Origin: Peptococcaceae bacterium
GTDB taxonomy: Bacteria; Bacillota; Dehalobacteriia; UBA4068; JAAVYR01
Direction of reading: 5' to 3'
DNA: 64,000 nucleotides
NCBI GenBank assembly: GCA_022791255.1
Contig: JAAVYR010000016.1
Span: forward strand, 1 to 64,000
Both the position numbers and the translations under genes were made by a program. Every line of letters begins with the position of its first letter. The stretch's first letter is position 1. This document shows, piece after piece, positions 42,588 to 52,201 of the stretch. The notes below the pieces were generated by a model that was not told the DNA's origin, searched no databases, and saw nothing but the letters and a program-made list of their open reading frames with translations.

Positions 42588-44426
42588 CTAAGAAAATAAA
42601 AAACCCTGAAAAAATTGCCGCTGATTGTATTTTTTCTCTTGGCTTCGGTTCAAAATCTTTTCCAACAACAACGGTCGGTCCGTAATAACCCCATCTACTT
42701 CATAAGCAGATAGTTTTGCAGTTGCTGCTGCATCATTAATCGTCCACACCCATAGTTTTTTCCCTTTTTCTTTGATTTCCCTATAAACATGAGGAGAAAG
42801 CGCCGAGATTTCGATGCTGTAGCCATCTGCTGCCGGCAAATCCCCTACATAACTACTAACAAACGGCAAGAGATACAGCGTCTCGAAGTCTGGGTTTTCG
42901 TTCTTCACCAACTGCAATACCTCATAATCTAATGAAGAGATTATTACCCGCCCCTGCATCCTTTCTTCTGTTAGTAAAGAAACAACCCTGGCTACCATCT
43001 CTCTTTTTCTATGCTGCCACGGTCCAAAGGCATCCTCATCCTGCCTACCTAAAAAACCAAAAGACATAGGACTATCTAGTCGAAAATATCCCCATATAGT
43101 TTGCCATGGGTGGGTTTTGATTTCGATATTCCAAACCATCTCTTTCCCCCCAGCAGCCAACGCGTCTTTTAATAAGGGAAAGGGCCGCGTCTCCGGAGCA
43201 TCAGAGGCATATTGTTGGCTCACTAACGCCATTACTTCATCATAATTCAACTCCCCAACCGTTTTAGATACCCCCAGTACCCGGCATAAATCTCTATCAT
43301 GAAAGAGAACCAATTGGCCGTCTTTGGTCATCTGCACATCTATCTCGATACATGCTACCCCTATATCTGCTGCTCCACCAATAGCAGCCAGTGTATTTTC
43401 CGGTGCCGCTGCAGTATCGCCTCGGTGAGCAGCAATCATCGGCATAACAGGATTAGGTGCAATGCTACTGCCATCCTTCCCGCCCCCATGATAAAGGAAC
43501 CCACCGCCCAAAAGCCCGACACCTATACAACACAGCACAAATACCAATGTACGCTTCCTCAAAGTCAGCCAGGGCGAACAAGAAGACATCATTTCGCTCT
43601 GCATAAACAGCAAATAACAGCTATGCACAATGCCAATGCTAATCGGGACAAATAGCAACTTCTGCAGCTGCAACAAGCTCCAGACAATACCATCAACTAA
43701 TAACAATGCATACTCACTAGACGGCAGCAAAAAGGCTATCGCCACCACCCCCAAGTAAAACAAAAAAGTCCCAAAAGACCAAAGCACATCCCAGCAGCAT
43801 AACCAAAGACAAGTCTTCCCCAGACGCCATAGTCCCATGTTTCGGCTACTGGCCCATGCTTCCGGAGCAGATTTGCCCCGTAAAAAAAGAAAATGGAAGA
43901 AAAATACACCCTCAATACCTAAAACCTGCACCCCCAACAAGAGCAGATTTGCCCCAGCCAAGAGGAAAGGCGCTTTTCCTAAAAAGTCCAGAATAAAATG
44001 GGGAATTTCTACTGAAAGATATAGTCCCGACCACGTCATGACCACCTGAAAAGGTAGCACCAGCAAGAGATACGGCAACAACATCCCATTTCTTAGCCGG
44101 CATACCCCTAGTGCCTGCCTTGCCCCCTCTATCACCATGGCCAGAAATGCCGCTAACCGACTTTTATAACAAACCTGATACAACAAAAGATAAGCGGCAA
44201 TTTCCCAAAGAACAAAGAGACTAACATAAATACCTAAAAACAATAGCCGTAGGCCTACCATAAGGAGCGGTACCCCTTGCCCAAAAACAACACTGCTACC
44301 TCCCCATAACAGATAGAAAATATATAATCCTCCATAAAATAAACTACCATGGAGACATGCAAACCCAAGGAGCGGAAAAAAGTTCCTTCTATAAATTTGT
44401 CCTACTATTTTCAACTGTTGCCGCAT
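42588..44426 (-). CDS. Glycerophosphodiester phosphodiesterase with N-terminal membrane domain
   Basis: The 612-residue protein has about eight membrane segments (residues 15-330; GDPD membrane domain) followed by a GDPD catalytic domain (about 350-600). Motifs are IAAHRGDTAAAPENTLAAI (His/Arg and Glu ligands), ACIEIDVQMTKDGQLVLFHD and WNIEIKTH. It should hydrolyse glycerophosphodiesters, or polyglycerol-phosphate chains, on the outside of the membrane. It ends 67 bases after spoIIID starts, in tandem on the same strand, but no functional link is evident. Start follows AGAGGTAG. Confidence 0.9.
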   Translation of the reverse strand: MRQQLKIVGQIYRRNFFPLLGFACLHGSLFYGGLYIFYLLWGGSSVVFGQGVPLLMVGLRLLFLGIYVSLFVLWEIAAYLLLYQVCYKSRLAAFLAMVIEGARQALGVCRLRNGMLLPYLLLVLPFQVVMTWSGLYLSVEIPHFILDFLGKAPFLLAGANLLLLGVQVLGIEGVFFFHFLFLRGKSAPEAWASSRNMGLWRLGKTCLWLCCWDVLWSFGTFLFYLGVVAIAFLLPSSEYALLLVDGIVWSLLQLQKLLFVPISIGIVHSCYLLFMQSEMMSSCSPWLTLRKRTLVFVLCCIGVGLLGGGFLYHGGGKDGSSIAPNPVMPMIAAHRGDTAAAPENTLAAIGGAADIGVACIEIDVQMTKDGQLVLFHDRDLCRVLGVSKTVGELNYDEVMALVSQQYASDAPETRPFPLLKDALAAGGKEMVWNIEIKTHPWQTIWGYFRLDSPMSFGFLGRQDEDAFGPWQHRKREMVARVVSLLTEERMQGRVIISSLDYEVLQLVKNENPDFETLYLLPFVSSYVGDLPAADGYSIEISALSPHVYREIKEKGKKLWVWTINDAAATAKLSAYEVDGVITDRPLLLEKILNRSQEKKYNQRQFFQGFLFS

Positions 44427-44587
44427 AAAGATAACTACCTCTCTTCTTCAGATAACATAATCAATAGCATATCAATAAAACCATACAAAAGATTGCTATG
44501 GTTAGCATATGAAAGACCCTAATGTAACAGAAGAAAAGCAGGAAATACAAAACGGGTTTATATGTATAAAGAATACATAAATTGCTA
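44427..44587. other. Intergenic region between GDPD and hyd operon
   Basis: Divergent upstream DNA. It is AT-rich, with no recognised RNA or gene, and the -35/-10 for the GDPD gene could not be fixed. The hyd promoter follows at 44588. Confidence 0.35.
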
Positions 44588-44616
44588 TTGCAAAAACCGC
44601 AATTAACTGGTACTAT
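44588..44616 (+). promoter_or_regulatory. Promoter of hyd operon
   Basis: TTGCAA (44588-44593) and TACTAT (44611-44616) are 17 bases apart. The leader to hydC is about 130 bases. Confidence 0.65.
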
Positions 44617-44755
44617 AGAACAATAACCGACAAAAAAAACTCTTTTTGCCAGATTTTGTTTTTTTATCTTATTGAAAATTTTATCTTATTAAAAACTTGT
44701 AAAAAACAAAACCAATTGTGCAAAGGAAAATTGAAAAGATATGGAGGTACCCGAA

Positions 44756-45259
44756 ATGGCAAATACCATACCGAATTCCAACACTCCGCCAGCACAGCTA
44801 GTGGAAGTAGCAGCCATTGCTTCCCGTTACAAGGGACAGCAAGACCAACTCATGCGCGTGCTCTTGGAATGTCAAAAAGTAGTCAACACCTTTTCCGAGG
44901 ATGTCGCCGCTATCATTGCGAGAGAAATGGGCTTATCCCAGACCCATGTTTATGGGTTTATCACCTTTTACGCCATGCTCTCCACCAAACCAAGGGGGAA
45001 ATATATCATCCGCATGTGCAAGAGCGCACCTTGCCATGTCCGCGGCGCTCGAGAAGTGGTCAAAGCCATGGAAGATTTTCTCCATATTAAGATGGGCGAA
45101 ACCACTGAAGATAACCGTTTCACCTTGGAATACTGCGAATGCTTAGGTATTTGCGATATTTCTCCCGCCATTATGATTAACGATAAAACCTATGGCAACT
45201 TAACACCAGACTCCGCCCGCGAGTTGTTAAAACTATATATCAGAGAGGAGGGCAAATAA
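44756..45259 (+). CDS. hydC: [FeFe]-hydrogenase NuoE-like subunit
   Basis: ATG 44756 follows GGAGG at 8 bases and gives 167 residues. This is the thioredoxin-like [2Fe-2S] subunit: helical N-terminus, then ligands in MCKSAPCHVRGA and YCECLGICDISPAI (C-x4-C and C-x3-C), as in NuoE/HydC. It relays electrons between the flavin subunit and the hydrogenase subunit. It is the first of three genes in a tight operon; the gap to hydB is one base. Confidence 0.93.
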   Translation: MANTIPNSNTPPAQLVEVAAIASRYKGQQDQLMRVLLECQKVVNTFSEDVAAIIAREMGLSQTHVYGFITFYAMLSTKPRGKYIIRMCKSAPCHVRGAREVVKAMEDFLHIKMGETTEDNRFTLEYCECLGICDISPAIMINDKTYGNLTPDSARELLKLYIREEGK

Positions 45260-45260
45260 G

Positions 45261-46547
45261 ATGGAAGAAATGCGTGTATTACTGAGAAATGTCGGTCATA
45301 TTAATCCCACTAGCGTCAAGGAATATATGGCAGCAGGCGGCTATCAAGCACTGAAAAAAGCCATCGCCATGAAACCGGAAGAGATTTTAGCAGAAGTAAA
45401 AGCAGCAGGCCTCCGAGGCAGAGGCGGCGCAGGCTTCCCTACCGCCCTCAAATGGCAGTTTGTCCTCTCTGAAGACGCCGCGGAAAAGTATATCGTTTGC
45501 AATGCCGACGAAGGCGAACCAGGTACCAATAAAGACCGTATCCTGCTTTCCGGCGACCCCCACAGCATTTTTGAGGGCATGGCCATTGCAGGGAAAGCTG
45601 TTGGCTCTAATAAAGGCTTTATCTACCTGCGGGCAGAATACCCCTACCTGTTTCCTATTTTAGAGGAAGCATTGGCAGAAGCAAGAGCTGCCGGATGCCT
45701 TGGGAATAGCATTATGGATACCGACTTTGATTTCGACATTGAAATCCGTTCCGGTGCCGGCGCTTATGTATGCGGCGAAGAAACGGCACTCTTAGAGTCT
45801 ATCGAAGGTAAACGAGGCGAACCTCGTTTCCGTCCGCCATATCCTGGGGTAAAAGGGTTATTTGGCAAACCAACTGTTATTAATAATGTAGAAACTTTTG
45901 CCAATGTAGGGGTGATTATGGATAAAGGTGCTCAATGGTACCGCTCCATCGGCACAGAAAATAGCCCCGGCACCAAGCTTTTTACCCTTTGCGGCAATGT
46001 TGTAAACCGCGGTGTTTATGAGTTCCCCATGGGTGTAAACTTAAAAGATATTATCTTTGATATCGGCGGCGGCATTCCAGATGGCAAAAATCTCTTGGCC
46101 GTGCAGACTGGTGGCAGCTCTGGTGCTATCATTAATGCCGACCAAATTGATATGCCGCTAGATATCGACCATGTTTCCGCTTCCGGCGGGAAATTGGGCT
46201 GCGGCACCATTTTAGTCATCGACGATACCAATTGCATCGTTGATATTGTAAAGAATAACCTTTCCTTCTTTGAGCATGAATGCTGCGGTCAATGCACGCC
46301 ATGCCGGGAAGGGGGCACCAGACTTTTAGAATTAGTACAGCGGTTTATTGACGGCACCGCCAAACTCTCAGACTTTGATACGATTATGGATTTATCGGAA
46401 ACAATGTCTTTGGCCTCTTTGTGCGGGCTAGGTCAATCTACCCCAACGCCGGTAGTGACCAGCATCAATAACTTCCGCGACGCTTATAATAAACACTTAG
46501 ACGGCGACTATTGTCCCGTTTGCAGCAAAGAAAGGGGGCGCGATTAA
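45261..46547 (+). CDS. hydB: [FeFe]-hydrogenase NADH-binding NuoF-like subunit
   Basis: This 428-residue subunit carries the FMN/NADH site (GRGGAGFPTALKW, CNADEGEPGTNKDR, GAYVCGEETALLESIEGKRG), a SLBB linker and the N3 [4Fe-4S] motif CCGQCTPCREGG with a later Cys. It oxidises or reduces NAD(H). It lacks the extra N-terminal thioredoxin-like and C-terminal ferredoxin domains of Thermotoga-type HydB, so it is a core NuoF form. The stop overlaps the hydA start as TAATG. Confidence 0.94.
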   Translation: MEEMRVLLRNVGHINPTSVKEYMAAGGYQALKKAIAMKPEEILAEVKAAGLRGRGGAGFPTALKWQFVLSEDAAEKYIVCNADEGEPGTNKDRILLSGDPHSIFEGMAIAGKAVGSNKGFIYLRAEYPYLFPILEEALAEARAAGCLGNSIMDTDFDFDIEIRSGAGAYVCGEETALLESIEGKRGEPRFRPPYPGVKGLFGKPTVINNVETFANVGVIMDKGAQWYRSIGTENSPGTKLFTLCGNVVNRGVYEFPMGVNLKDIIFDIGGGIPDGKNLLAVQTGGSSGAIINADQIDMPLDIDHVSASGGKLGCGTILVIDDTNCIVDIVKNNLSFFEHECCGQCTPCREGGTRLLELVQRFIDGTAKLSDFDTIMDLSETMSLASLCGLGQSTPTPVVTSINNFRDAYNKHLDGDYCPVCSKERGRD

Positions 46548-48301
46548 TGGCAAATCAAGAAACCGTAAAAACCGTGAAAATGGTTAATATCAATATTGAC
46601 GGTCAGGATATCCAGGTAGAAGCAGGCTCTACCATTTTACAAGCAGCTAAAAAAGCCAATATCTACATCCCGACCTTGTGTAACCACCCTGACCAAAAGG
46701 TGAAATCCAACTGCCGTATCTGTCTGGTAGAAATCGAAGGACAACGGTTGTTGCAACCGGCTTGCAGCTTCCCTGTAGCGGAAGGCATGGTCATTAAGAC
46801 CGCCTCTCCAACAGCAAGAAAAGTTCGTCACAATATCTTAGAACTCATCTTGTCCCACCATCCCCAGGATTGCTTAGTTTGCTCCCGCAGCGGCAATTGT
46901 GAATTACAAAAAGTCACCCAAGAATTACACTTGACCCGGTCCCTCCGTTATGACATCCGCCCGCGGGAACATGGCAAAGATACTTCTTCTCCTTCTATCG
47001 TACGGGACTCCAATAAATGTATCTTATGCGGTCGTTGCGTATACGCTTGTAACGAAATCCAAACAGTAGGCGTTCTGTCTAAAGAAAACCGCGGTTTCCA
47101 TACGGTAGTAGTCCCCCCTTACGAAAAACAATTGGCAGACTCTACCTGTATTAATTGCGGGCAGTGCGTACAAGCTTGTCCTGTAGGCGCCCTTACCATT
47201 CATGATGATACAGAAAAATTATTCGACGCCATCCGCGCCGGTAAGAAAATCGTGGGCCAAGTAGCCCCTGCCGTACGCATCACCCTGGCAGAAGCATTAG
47301 GCGAAAAACCAGGTACCATCAGCACCGGCCGCATGGTTACCGCTATGAAGAAGCTTGGCTTTGATATGGTATTCGACACCAACTTCTCTGCGGACCTTAC
47401 CATCATGGAGGAAGGCTACGAGCTGTTAGACCGTATCCAAAATGGCGGCACCCTGCCCATGATTACCTCTTGCAGCCCTGGCTGGGTAAAATTCTGCGAA
47501 ACCTTCTTCCCAAAACAAATCCCGCACCTCTCCACCTGTAAATCTCCACAGCAAATGTTTGGCGCAGTGCTAAAGACTTACTATGCAGAGAAGTCCGGTG
47601 AAGACCCGGCAAATATTTTCAGCGTTTCCATTATGCCTTGCACCGCGAAAAAATACGAATGTAAGCGTCCAGAAATGGACAGCAGCGGTTATCAGGATGT
47701 AGATATCGTCCTCACCGTTCAAGAGCTGGCAAACCTCATTAAATCTGCCGGCATCAGCTTTGCCGATTTACCAGATACGGACTTTGATTTGCCATTCGGT
47801 CTAGGGAGCGGCGCAGGGGAAATCTTCGGTGTTACTGGCGGCGTTATGGAAGCAGCCTTGCGTACCGTTTACGAAGTGCTCACCGGCAAAACATTAGAAA
47901 AATTAGAATTCCATGATGTCCGCGGCTTTGAAGGCATCAAAGAAGCTATGATCGACATTAACGGCACTGCAGTAAAAGTTGCTATCGTTCACGGCTTAGG
48001 CAATGCTCGGAAGATTATGAACGATGTGAAAGCAGGCACAGCCGACTATCACTTCATCGAAATCATGGCGTGCCCCGGCGGCTGCATCGGCGGCGGCGGT
48101 AACCCTATCAAGACTTGGGCAAAAATGGCAGAACGGTACAAAGCCATTTATGAGCTGGATAAAGACTTGCCTATCCGCAAATCCCATGAAAACCCAGCGA
48201 TCAAACAAATCTATGAGGAGTTCTTAGGAAAACCTCTCGGTGAAAAATCTCACCACTTATTACACACTCATTATGTAAATAGAAAAGATTTGCTCAGATA
48301 A
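46547..48301 (+). CDS. hydA: [FeFe]-hydrogenase catalytic subunit
   Basis: ATG 46547 overlaps the hydB stop by one base and gives 584 residues. Domains: [2Fe-2S] ferredoxin (about 15-90), His-Cys3 [4Fe-4S] (HHPQDCLVCSRSGNC), two [4Fe-4S] motifs (CILCGRCVYAC, CINCGQCVQACPVGA), then the H-cluster: TSCSPGWVKFCE, MPCTAKKYECKRPE and MACPGGCIGGGGNP. It makes or consumes H2, linked to NAD(H) and perhaps ferredoxin through HydB and HydC. It needs HydEFG maturases, not present in this window. A terminator follows at once. Confidence 0.95.
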   Translation: MANQETVKTVKMVNINIDGQDIQVEAGSTILQAAKKANIYIPTLCNHPDQKVKSNCRICLVEIEGQRLLQPACSFPVAEGMVIKTASPTARKVRHNILELILSHHPQDCLVCSRSGNCELQKVTQELHLTRSLRYDIRPREHGKDTSSPSIVRDSNKCILCGRCVYACNEIQTVGVLSKENRGFHTVVVPPYEKQLADSTCINCGQCVQACPVGALTIHDDTEKLFDAIRAGKKIVGQVAPAVRITLAEALGEKPGTISTGRMVTAMKKLGFDMVFDTNFSADLTIMEEGYELLDRIQNGGTLPMITSCSPGWVKFCETFFPKQIPHLSTCKSPQQMFGAVLKTYYAEKSGEDPANIFSVSIMPCTAKKYECKRPEMDSSGYQDVDIVLTVQELANLIKSAGISFADLPDTDFDLPFGLGSGAGEIFGVTGGVMEAALRTVYEVLTGKTLEKLEFHDVRGFEGIKEAMIDINGTAVKVAIVHGLGNARKIMNDVKAGTADYHFIEIMACPGGCIGGGGNPIKTWAKMAERYKAIYELDKDLPIRKSHENPAIKQIYEEFLGKPLGEKSHHLLHTHYVNRKDLLR

Positions 48302-48308
48302 AACTACA

Positions 48309-48346
48309 TAAAAAAGGAGCTTAGCGAAAGGCTAAGCTCCTTTTTC
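48309..48346 (+). terminator. Terminator of hyd operon
   Basis: AAAAAGGAGCTTAGC pairs with GCTAAGCTCCTTTTT around a GAAAG loop. Confidence 0.9.
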
Positions 48347-48355
48347 TTTTGCTGC

Positions 48356-48799
48356 TTATTTGATTTCAATAAATTCCCCTTCTTGGACCAGCTCTGCCCC
48401 ACATTGGGTGCAGAAGTCTTCTTCTGCTTCGCTGTAGCCGCAATTAGGACAAGTCCGTTCTGTGTTTTGCGGTTTGGCAGTTGTTTCTACAGGCGGCGCT
48501 GCCGGCGCACTGACAGTAACACCGTCATTTTTGATTGCCTCTATTTTCTTGGTTAGCTCCAATACTTTTTGTTGTTCGGCAAGGATTGCGTTGCATTGCT
48601 GATAAACAGGCCCATCTGTATTATATTTTTCCTGCTCAAAGAAAATTTTCCCGATTTCCTCGTATAAGTTACGCACTTTCTTTTCTGATTTACTAATTTC
48701 ATTATTCAGCTTTGCCACTTCCGTTAACTCTTTGGTTTTATCTGCAACAGCCCCTGCCGCGGTGCTCAGTTTCTTGCCAATATCATCAAAAAATGCCAT
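48356..48799 (-). CDS. Zinc-ribbon protein with coiled-coil
   Basis: ATG 48799 follows AAGGAGGG and gives 147 residues. An Ala/Lys/Glu-rich helical N-terminus (about 10-85) probably forms a coiled coil. A Pro/Ala linker leads to a zinc ribbon at the C-terminus, CPNC-x9-CTQC, in the form TCPNCGYSEAEEDFCTQCG. Many Firmicutes have such proteins and their role is unknown. It is monocistronic, between hyd and the isocitrate dehydrogenase gene. Confidence 0.8.
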   Translation of the reverse strand: MAFFDDIGKKLSTAAGAVADKTKELTEVAKLNNEISKSEKKVRNLYEEIGKIFFEQEKYNTDGPVYQQCNAILAEQQKVLELTKKIEAIKNDGVTVSAPAAPPVETTAKPQNTERTCPNCGYSEAEEDFCTQCGAELVQEGEFIEIK

Positions 48800-48920
48800 G
48801 GTCGAAACCCTCCTTGGTTTTCTCTTCTTATCTTTATTGTATCCATCTTTTCTGAAAAAAGCAATAAAATAGAAACTGCCTCTTACAGAAAACAAAACAC
48901 TAAAAGACCATAGCTCATCT

Positions 48921-49002
48921 TGTCATTCTGAGGAATAGGGAAAATTTTCATCCCCACCCCTGTCATTCTGAGCGAAGCCTTTGGGCGTAGTCGAAGCATC
49001 TT
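48921..49002. repeat. Two TGTCATTCTGAG-family repeats in tandem
   Basis: Elements start at 48921 and 48961 with TGTCATTCTGAG. The second runs to TCGAAGCATCTT with a TTTGGGCGTAG centre. They match the elements at 18365, 50144, 55415, 62977 and others. Confidence 0.8.
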
Positions 49003-49025
49003 ATGCTAGCCACTGCCACCATATC

Positions 49026-49077
49026 AAAAACCTGCTACTCCTTACACAAAACCATGCGCATAAGAAGTAGCAGGTCA
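49026..49077 (-). terminator. Hairpin terminator of isocitrate dehydrogenase gene (repeat family)
   Basis: ACCTGCTAC pairs with GTAGCAGGT, with an inner CTTAC/GTAAG-like stem. It resembles the hairpin repeat at 20162-20215. T-runs follow on both sides. Confidence 0.75.
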
Positions 49078-49102
49078 TTTTTTATTTTTCAGTGGTTTAT
49101 TT

Positions 49103-50101
49103 TTATTTGATTTCCGCAATAACAGCGTTAGCAAATTCCATAGTAGAAGCTGTGCCGCCTAAGTCAACAGTTACGGTTTTGCCATCTTTGATAACTTTTG
49201 CAACAGCCTGTTCTATCATATCCCCTTTGGCCTGCTCGCCAATATGTTTCAGCATTAAGCAAGAGGAGAGGATAGTAGCAGTAGGATTAGCAATGCCTTG
49301 CCCTACGATAGTAGGCGCCGTGCCATGGATTGGTTCAAAGAGCGCAATTTTTTCACCGATATTGGCCCCCGGTGCAATGCCAAGGCCCCCAACAAGACCG
49401 GCGCATAAGTCAGAAAGAATATCCCCGTATAAGTTAGGCATTACGAGAACATCATATTCTTCCGGTGCGTAAACAAGGCGCATGGACATGGCGTCAGCGA
49501 TGACGTCTTCTGCCTGGATTTGCGGGTATTCCGGCGCAATCTGACGGAAAATATCCAAGTACATCCCGTCGGTGCATTTCATAATGTTGGCCTTATGTAC
49601 AGCCGTTACCTTTTTCCGTCCTTCTTTGATGGCATATTCAAATGCCCAACGGATGATACGTTCGCAACCTTTACGAGTAAAGATTTTGATACTTTCTGCA
49701 GCGTCAGGCCCTACCATGTGTTCAATGCCGGCATACAAGTCTTCCGTGTTTTCCCGTACTACCACCAAGTCGATGTTGTCATAACGGGAATAAACGCCAG
49801 GATAAGTTTTTGCCGGACGAAGGTTCACATAGAGGTCGAAATGTTTGCGCATAGCTACATTTACGCTGCGGAAGCCTGTACCTACCGGTGTGGTAAGAGG
49901 TCCCTTAAAGGCAACGCCATTTTTTTCGATAGAAGCCAAAGTTTCTTCCGGTAACGGATTGCCACATTTTTGATACATGCAGTCCCCTGCATATTGTACA
50001 TCCCAGTCAATATTGGCGCCTGCTGCGTCTAATACCTTTACCGCCGCTTCCGTCACTTCCGGACCAATGCCGTCGCCAGGGATTAAAGTAATCTTATGCA
50101 T
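49103..50101 (-). CDS. NAD-type isocitrate dehydrogenase
   Basis: ATG 50101 follows AGGAGG and gives 332 residues, the size of short NAD-dependent isocitrate/isopropylmalate dehydrogenases. Motifs: LIPGDGIGPEVTEA at the N-terminus, substrate loop KGPLTTPVGTGFRSVNVAMR, VVRENTEDLYAG, and the metal-binding Asp pair in DILSDLCAG. Next to aconitase and Re-citrate synthase genes, isocitrate to 2-oxoglutarate is the most likely reaction; homoisocitrate or isopropylmalate activity are alternatives that context makes less likely. Confidence 0.9.
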   Translation of the reverse strand: MHKITLIPGDGIGPEVTEAAVKVLDAAGANIDWDVQYAGDCMYQKCGNPLPEETLASIEKNGVAFKGPLTTPVGTGFRSVNVAMRKHFDLYVNLRPAKTYPGVYSRYDNIDLVVVRENTEDLYAGIEHMVGPDAAESIKIFTRKGCERIIRWAFEYAIKEGRKKVTAVHKANIMKCTDGMYLDIFRQIAPEYPQIQAEDVIADAMSMRLVYAPEEYDVLVMPNLYGDILSDLCAGLVGGLGIAPGANIGEKIALFEPIHGTAPTIVGQGIANPTATILSSCLMLKHIGEQAKGDMIEQAVAKVIKDGKTVTVDLGGTASTMEFANAVIAEIK

Positions 50102-50143
50102 ATTGCTGCCTCCTAAATTTTTGAAATTATAAATTTTTAACCA

Positions 50144-50209
50144 TGTCATTCTGAGGAATGTAATGACGAAGAATCTTTTCAGATCCTTCACATTCGTTCA
50201 GGATGACAA
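50144..50209. repeat. Inverted pair of TGTCATTCTGAG repeats in aconitase-ICDH gap
   Basis: One element (TGTCATTCTGAGG to GAAGAATCT) is followed, after TTTC, by its inverted partner (AGATCCTTCACATTC to AGGATGACA), forming a hairpin of about 30-base arms. It lies inside the operon and could set the relative amount of isocitrate dehydrogenase mRNA. Confidence 0.8.
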
Positions 50210-50233
50210 TAAAGAACAAATAAGCGATGTTTT

Positions 50234-52171
50234 TTATTGGTTTTGCTTTTTGGTGTAGTTGAGTAATCCCCCTGCCAGCAAAATATCTTTTTGCCGTTCG
50301 GAGAGAGGCAACGTTACCTCGATTTCTTTGCCTTTGGTTTCGTTGGTAACGATGATGTTTTTGCCGTCTACAGCCTGTTCTAGCTGCTCCCGGATATTTT
50401 TCAGCGTCAAAATGTCCTCTTGGTCCATAGCATCATAATCTGCTTCGTTAACAAATGCCAATGGCAAGATACCGTTATTCATTAAGTTGGCCATATGGAT
50501 ACGGGCAAAGGATTTTGCCAATACCCCTTTAATGCCTAATTGCAGCGGAGCAAGAGCCGCATGTTCCCGGCTGGAGCCCTGCCCATAGTTTGCCCCAGCG
50601 ATGATGAAACCGCCACCGGCTTCTTTAGCACGAGCAGGAAAACCGGGGTCACATGGTGTGAGGCAATATTCTGCCAGATATGGCACATTAGAACGGTATG
50701 GCAAGAGTTTTGCATTAGATGGCATGATGTGGTCAGTGGTAATATTATCTACCACTTTAATCAGTGCTTTGCCAGTTAATTCTTGAGGAAGTTCTGTATT
50801 AACAGGAAATGGTTTGATGTTTGGTCCACGGACCACTTCCACTTTGTCATAGTCTTCGACAGGCGCTGGAGCAATGACCATGTTGTCGTTGATTTCAAAT
50901 GCTTCCGGCATGGTAACAGTAGGTACTTCCCCATATTCTCTAGGGTCGGTGAGCACACCTTTAATAGCACTGACTGCTGCCGCTTCTGGGCTGAGCAGAT
51001 AAACTTTTGCAGACCAGGTGCCGCTTCTGCCTTCAAAGTTTCGGTTAAAAGTACGCAGGGAGATGGCGTCTGTGGCAGGGGCTTGCCCCATACCGATGCA
51101 AGGACCGCAAGCAGACTCTAGGACTCTTGCGCCAGCATTGACCATATCAGCCAGCGCACCATTTTTGGCAATCATATTTAATACCTGTTTGGAACCGGGC
51201 GCAATGACAAGGCTTACCCCAGGCGCTACCGTTTTTCCTTTGAGGATAGCCGCTACTGTCATCATGTCCGCATAAGAAGCGTTGGTGCAGCTGCCGATGG
51301 CTACTTGGTCTACTTTGAGCCCTGCAATTTTGCTGATTTCCGTTACATTGTCAGGGCTGTGCGGTTGGGCCACCAGCGGTTCCAGTTCCGATAAATCAAT
51401 GGTGATTTCTTCATCATATTCCGCGTCAGCGTCAGCTTTTAACTCTACCCACTGTTCTTCTCTGCCTTGGGCTTTGAGGAACGCGCGGGTTACTTCATCA
51501 CTGGGGAAAATAGAGGTAGTCGCCCCTAATTCCGCTCCCATGTTGGTAATAGTTGCCCGTTGGGGTACAGAGAGACTTGCTACCCCCGGTCCACCGTATT
51601 CCATGATTTTACCAACGCCGCCTTTTACAGTCATCTTGCGAAGAACGGCTAAAATAATATCTTTGGCGGTCACCCAAGGGCCCAATTTCCCCACCAAGTT
51701 CACCTTGCAGATTTTCGGCATAATCAGATAATAAGGACCGCCGCCCATAGCTACCGCTACATCTAAGCCCCCTGCACCGATGGCCAGCATGCCGATACCG
51801 CCGCCAGTAGGGGTGTGGCTGTCAGAGCCAAGTAAGGTCATCCCCGGCGCGCCAAATCGTTCCAATTGCACCTGGTGACAGATACCGTTCCCTGGACGGG
51901 AAAAATAGATACCATGTTTAGAAGTAACCGTCTGGATATATTTGTGGTCATCAGCATTTTCAAAGCCAGCTTGCAGCATATTATGGTCGATATAGGCCAC
52001 AGATTTTTTGGTCTTTACTTGGGGGATACCCATGGCTTCAAACTGTAAATATGCCATGGTCCCAGTGGAGTCTTGGGTCAGCGTTTGGTCGATGCGGATG
52101 GAGATTTCACTGCCGGCAATCATCTTTCCGGACACCAAATGAGACTCAATAATTTTTCTTGCAATATTCAC
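50234..52171 (-). CDS. acn: Aconitate hydratase
   Basis: The protein has 645 residues and starts at GTG after AAAGGTG. Aconitase [4Fe-4S] ligands are visible in GSCTNASYADM and SACGPCIGMGQAP, and substrate residues in GSDSHTPTGGGIGMLA and QGSSREHAALAP. It isomerises citrate and isocitrate. It is the second gene of a three-gene run: Re-citrate synthase, aconitase, isocitrate dehydrogenase. The size matches the shorter clostridial aconitase type, not the 890-residue AcnA. Confidence 0.94.
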   Translation of the reverse strand: MNIARKIIESHLVSGKMIAGSEISIRIDQTLTQDSTGTMAYLQFEAMGIPQVKTKKSVAYIDHNMLQAGFENADDHKYIQTVTSKHGIYFSRPGNGICHQVQLERFGAPGMTLLGSDSHTPTGGGIGMLAIGAGGLDVAVAMGGGPYYLIMPKICKVNLVGKLGPWVTAKDIILAVLRKMTVKGGVGKIMEYGGPGVASLSVPQRATITNMGAELGATTSIFPSDEVTRAFLKAQGREEQWVELKADADAEYDEEITIDLSELEPLVAQPHSPDNVTEISKIAGLKVDQVAIGSCTNASYADMMTVAAILKGKTVAPGVSLVIAPGSKQVLNMIAKNGALADMVNAGARVLESACGPCIGMGQAPATDAISLRTFNRNFEGRSGTWSAKVYLLSPEAAAVSAIKGVLTDPREYGEVPTVTMPEAFEINDNMVIAPAPVEDYDKVEVVRGPNIKPFPVNTELPQELTGKALIKVVDNITTDHIMPSNAKLLPYRSNVPYLAEYCLTPCDPGFPARAKEAGGGFIIAGANYGQGSSREHAALAPLQLGIKGVLAKSFARIHMANLMNNGILPLAFVNEADYDAMDQEDILTLKNIREQLEQAVDGKNIIVTNETKGKEIEVTLPLSERQKDILLAGGLLNYTKKQNQ

Positions 52172-52201
52172 CCAAAATCACCTTTTTCTTTTTCTCTCAG
52201 A

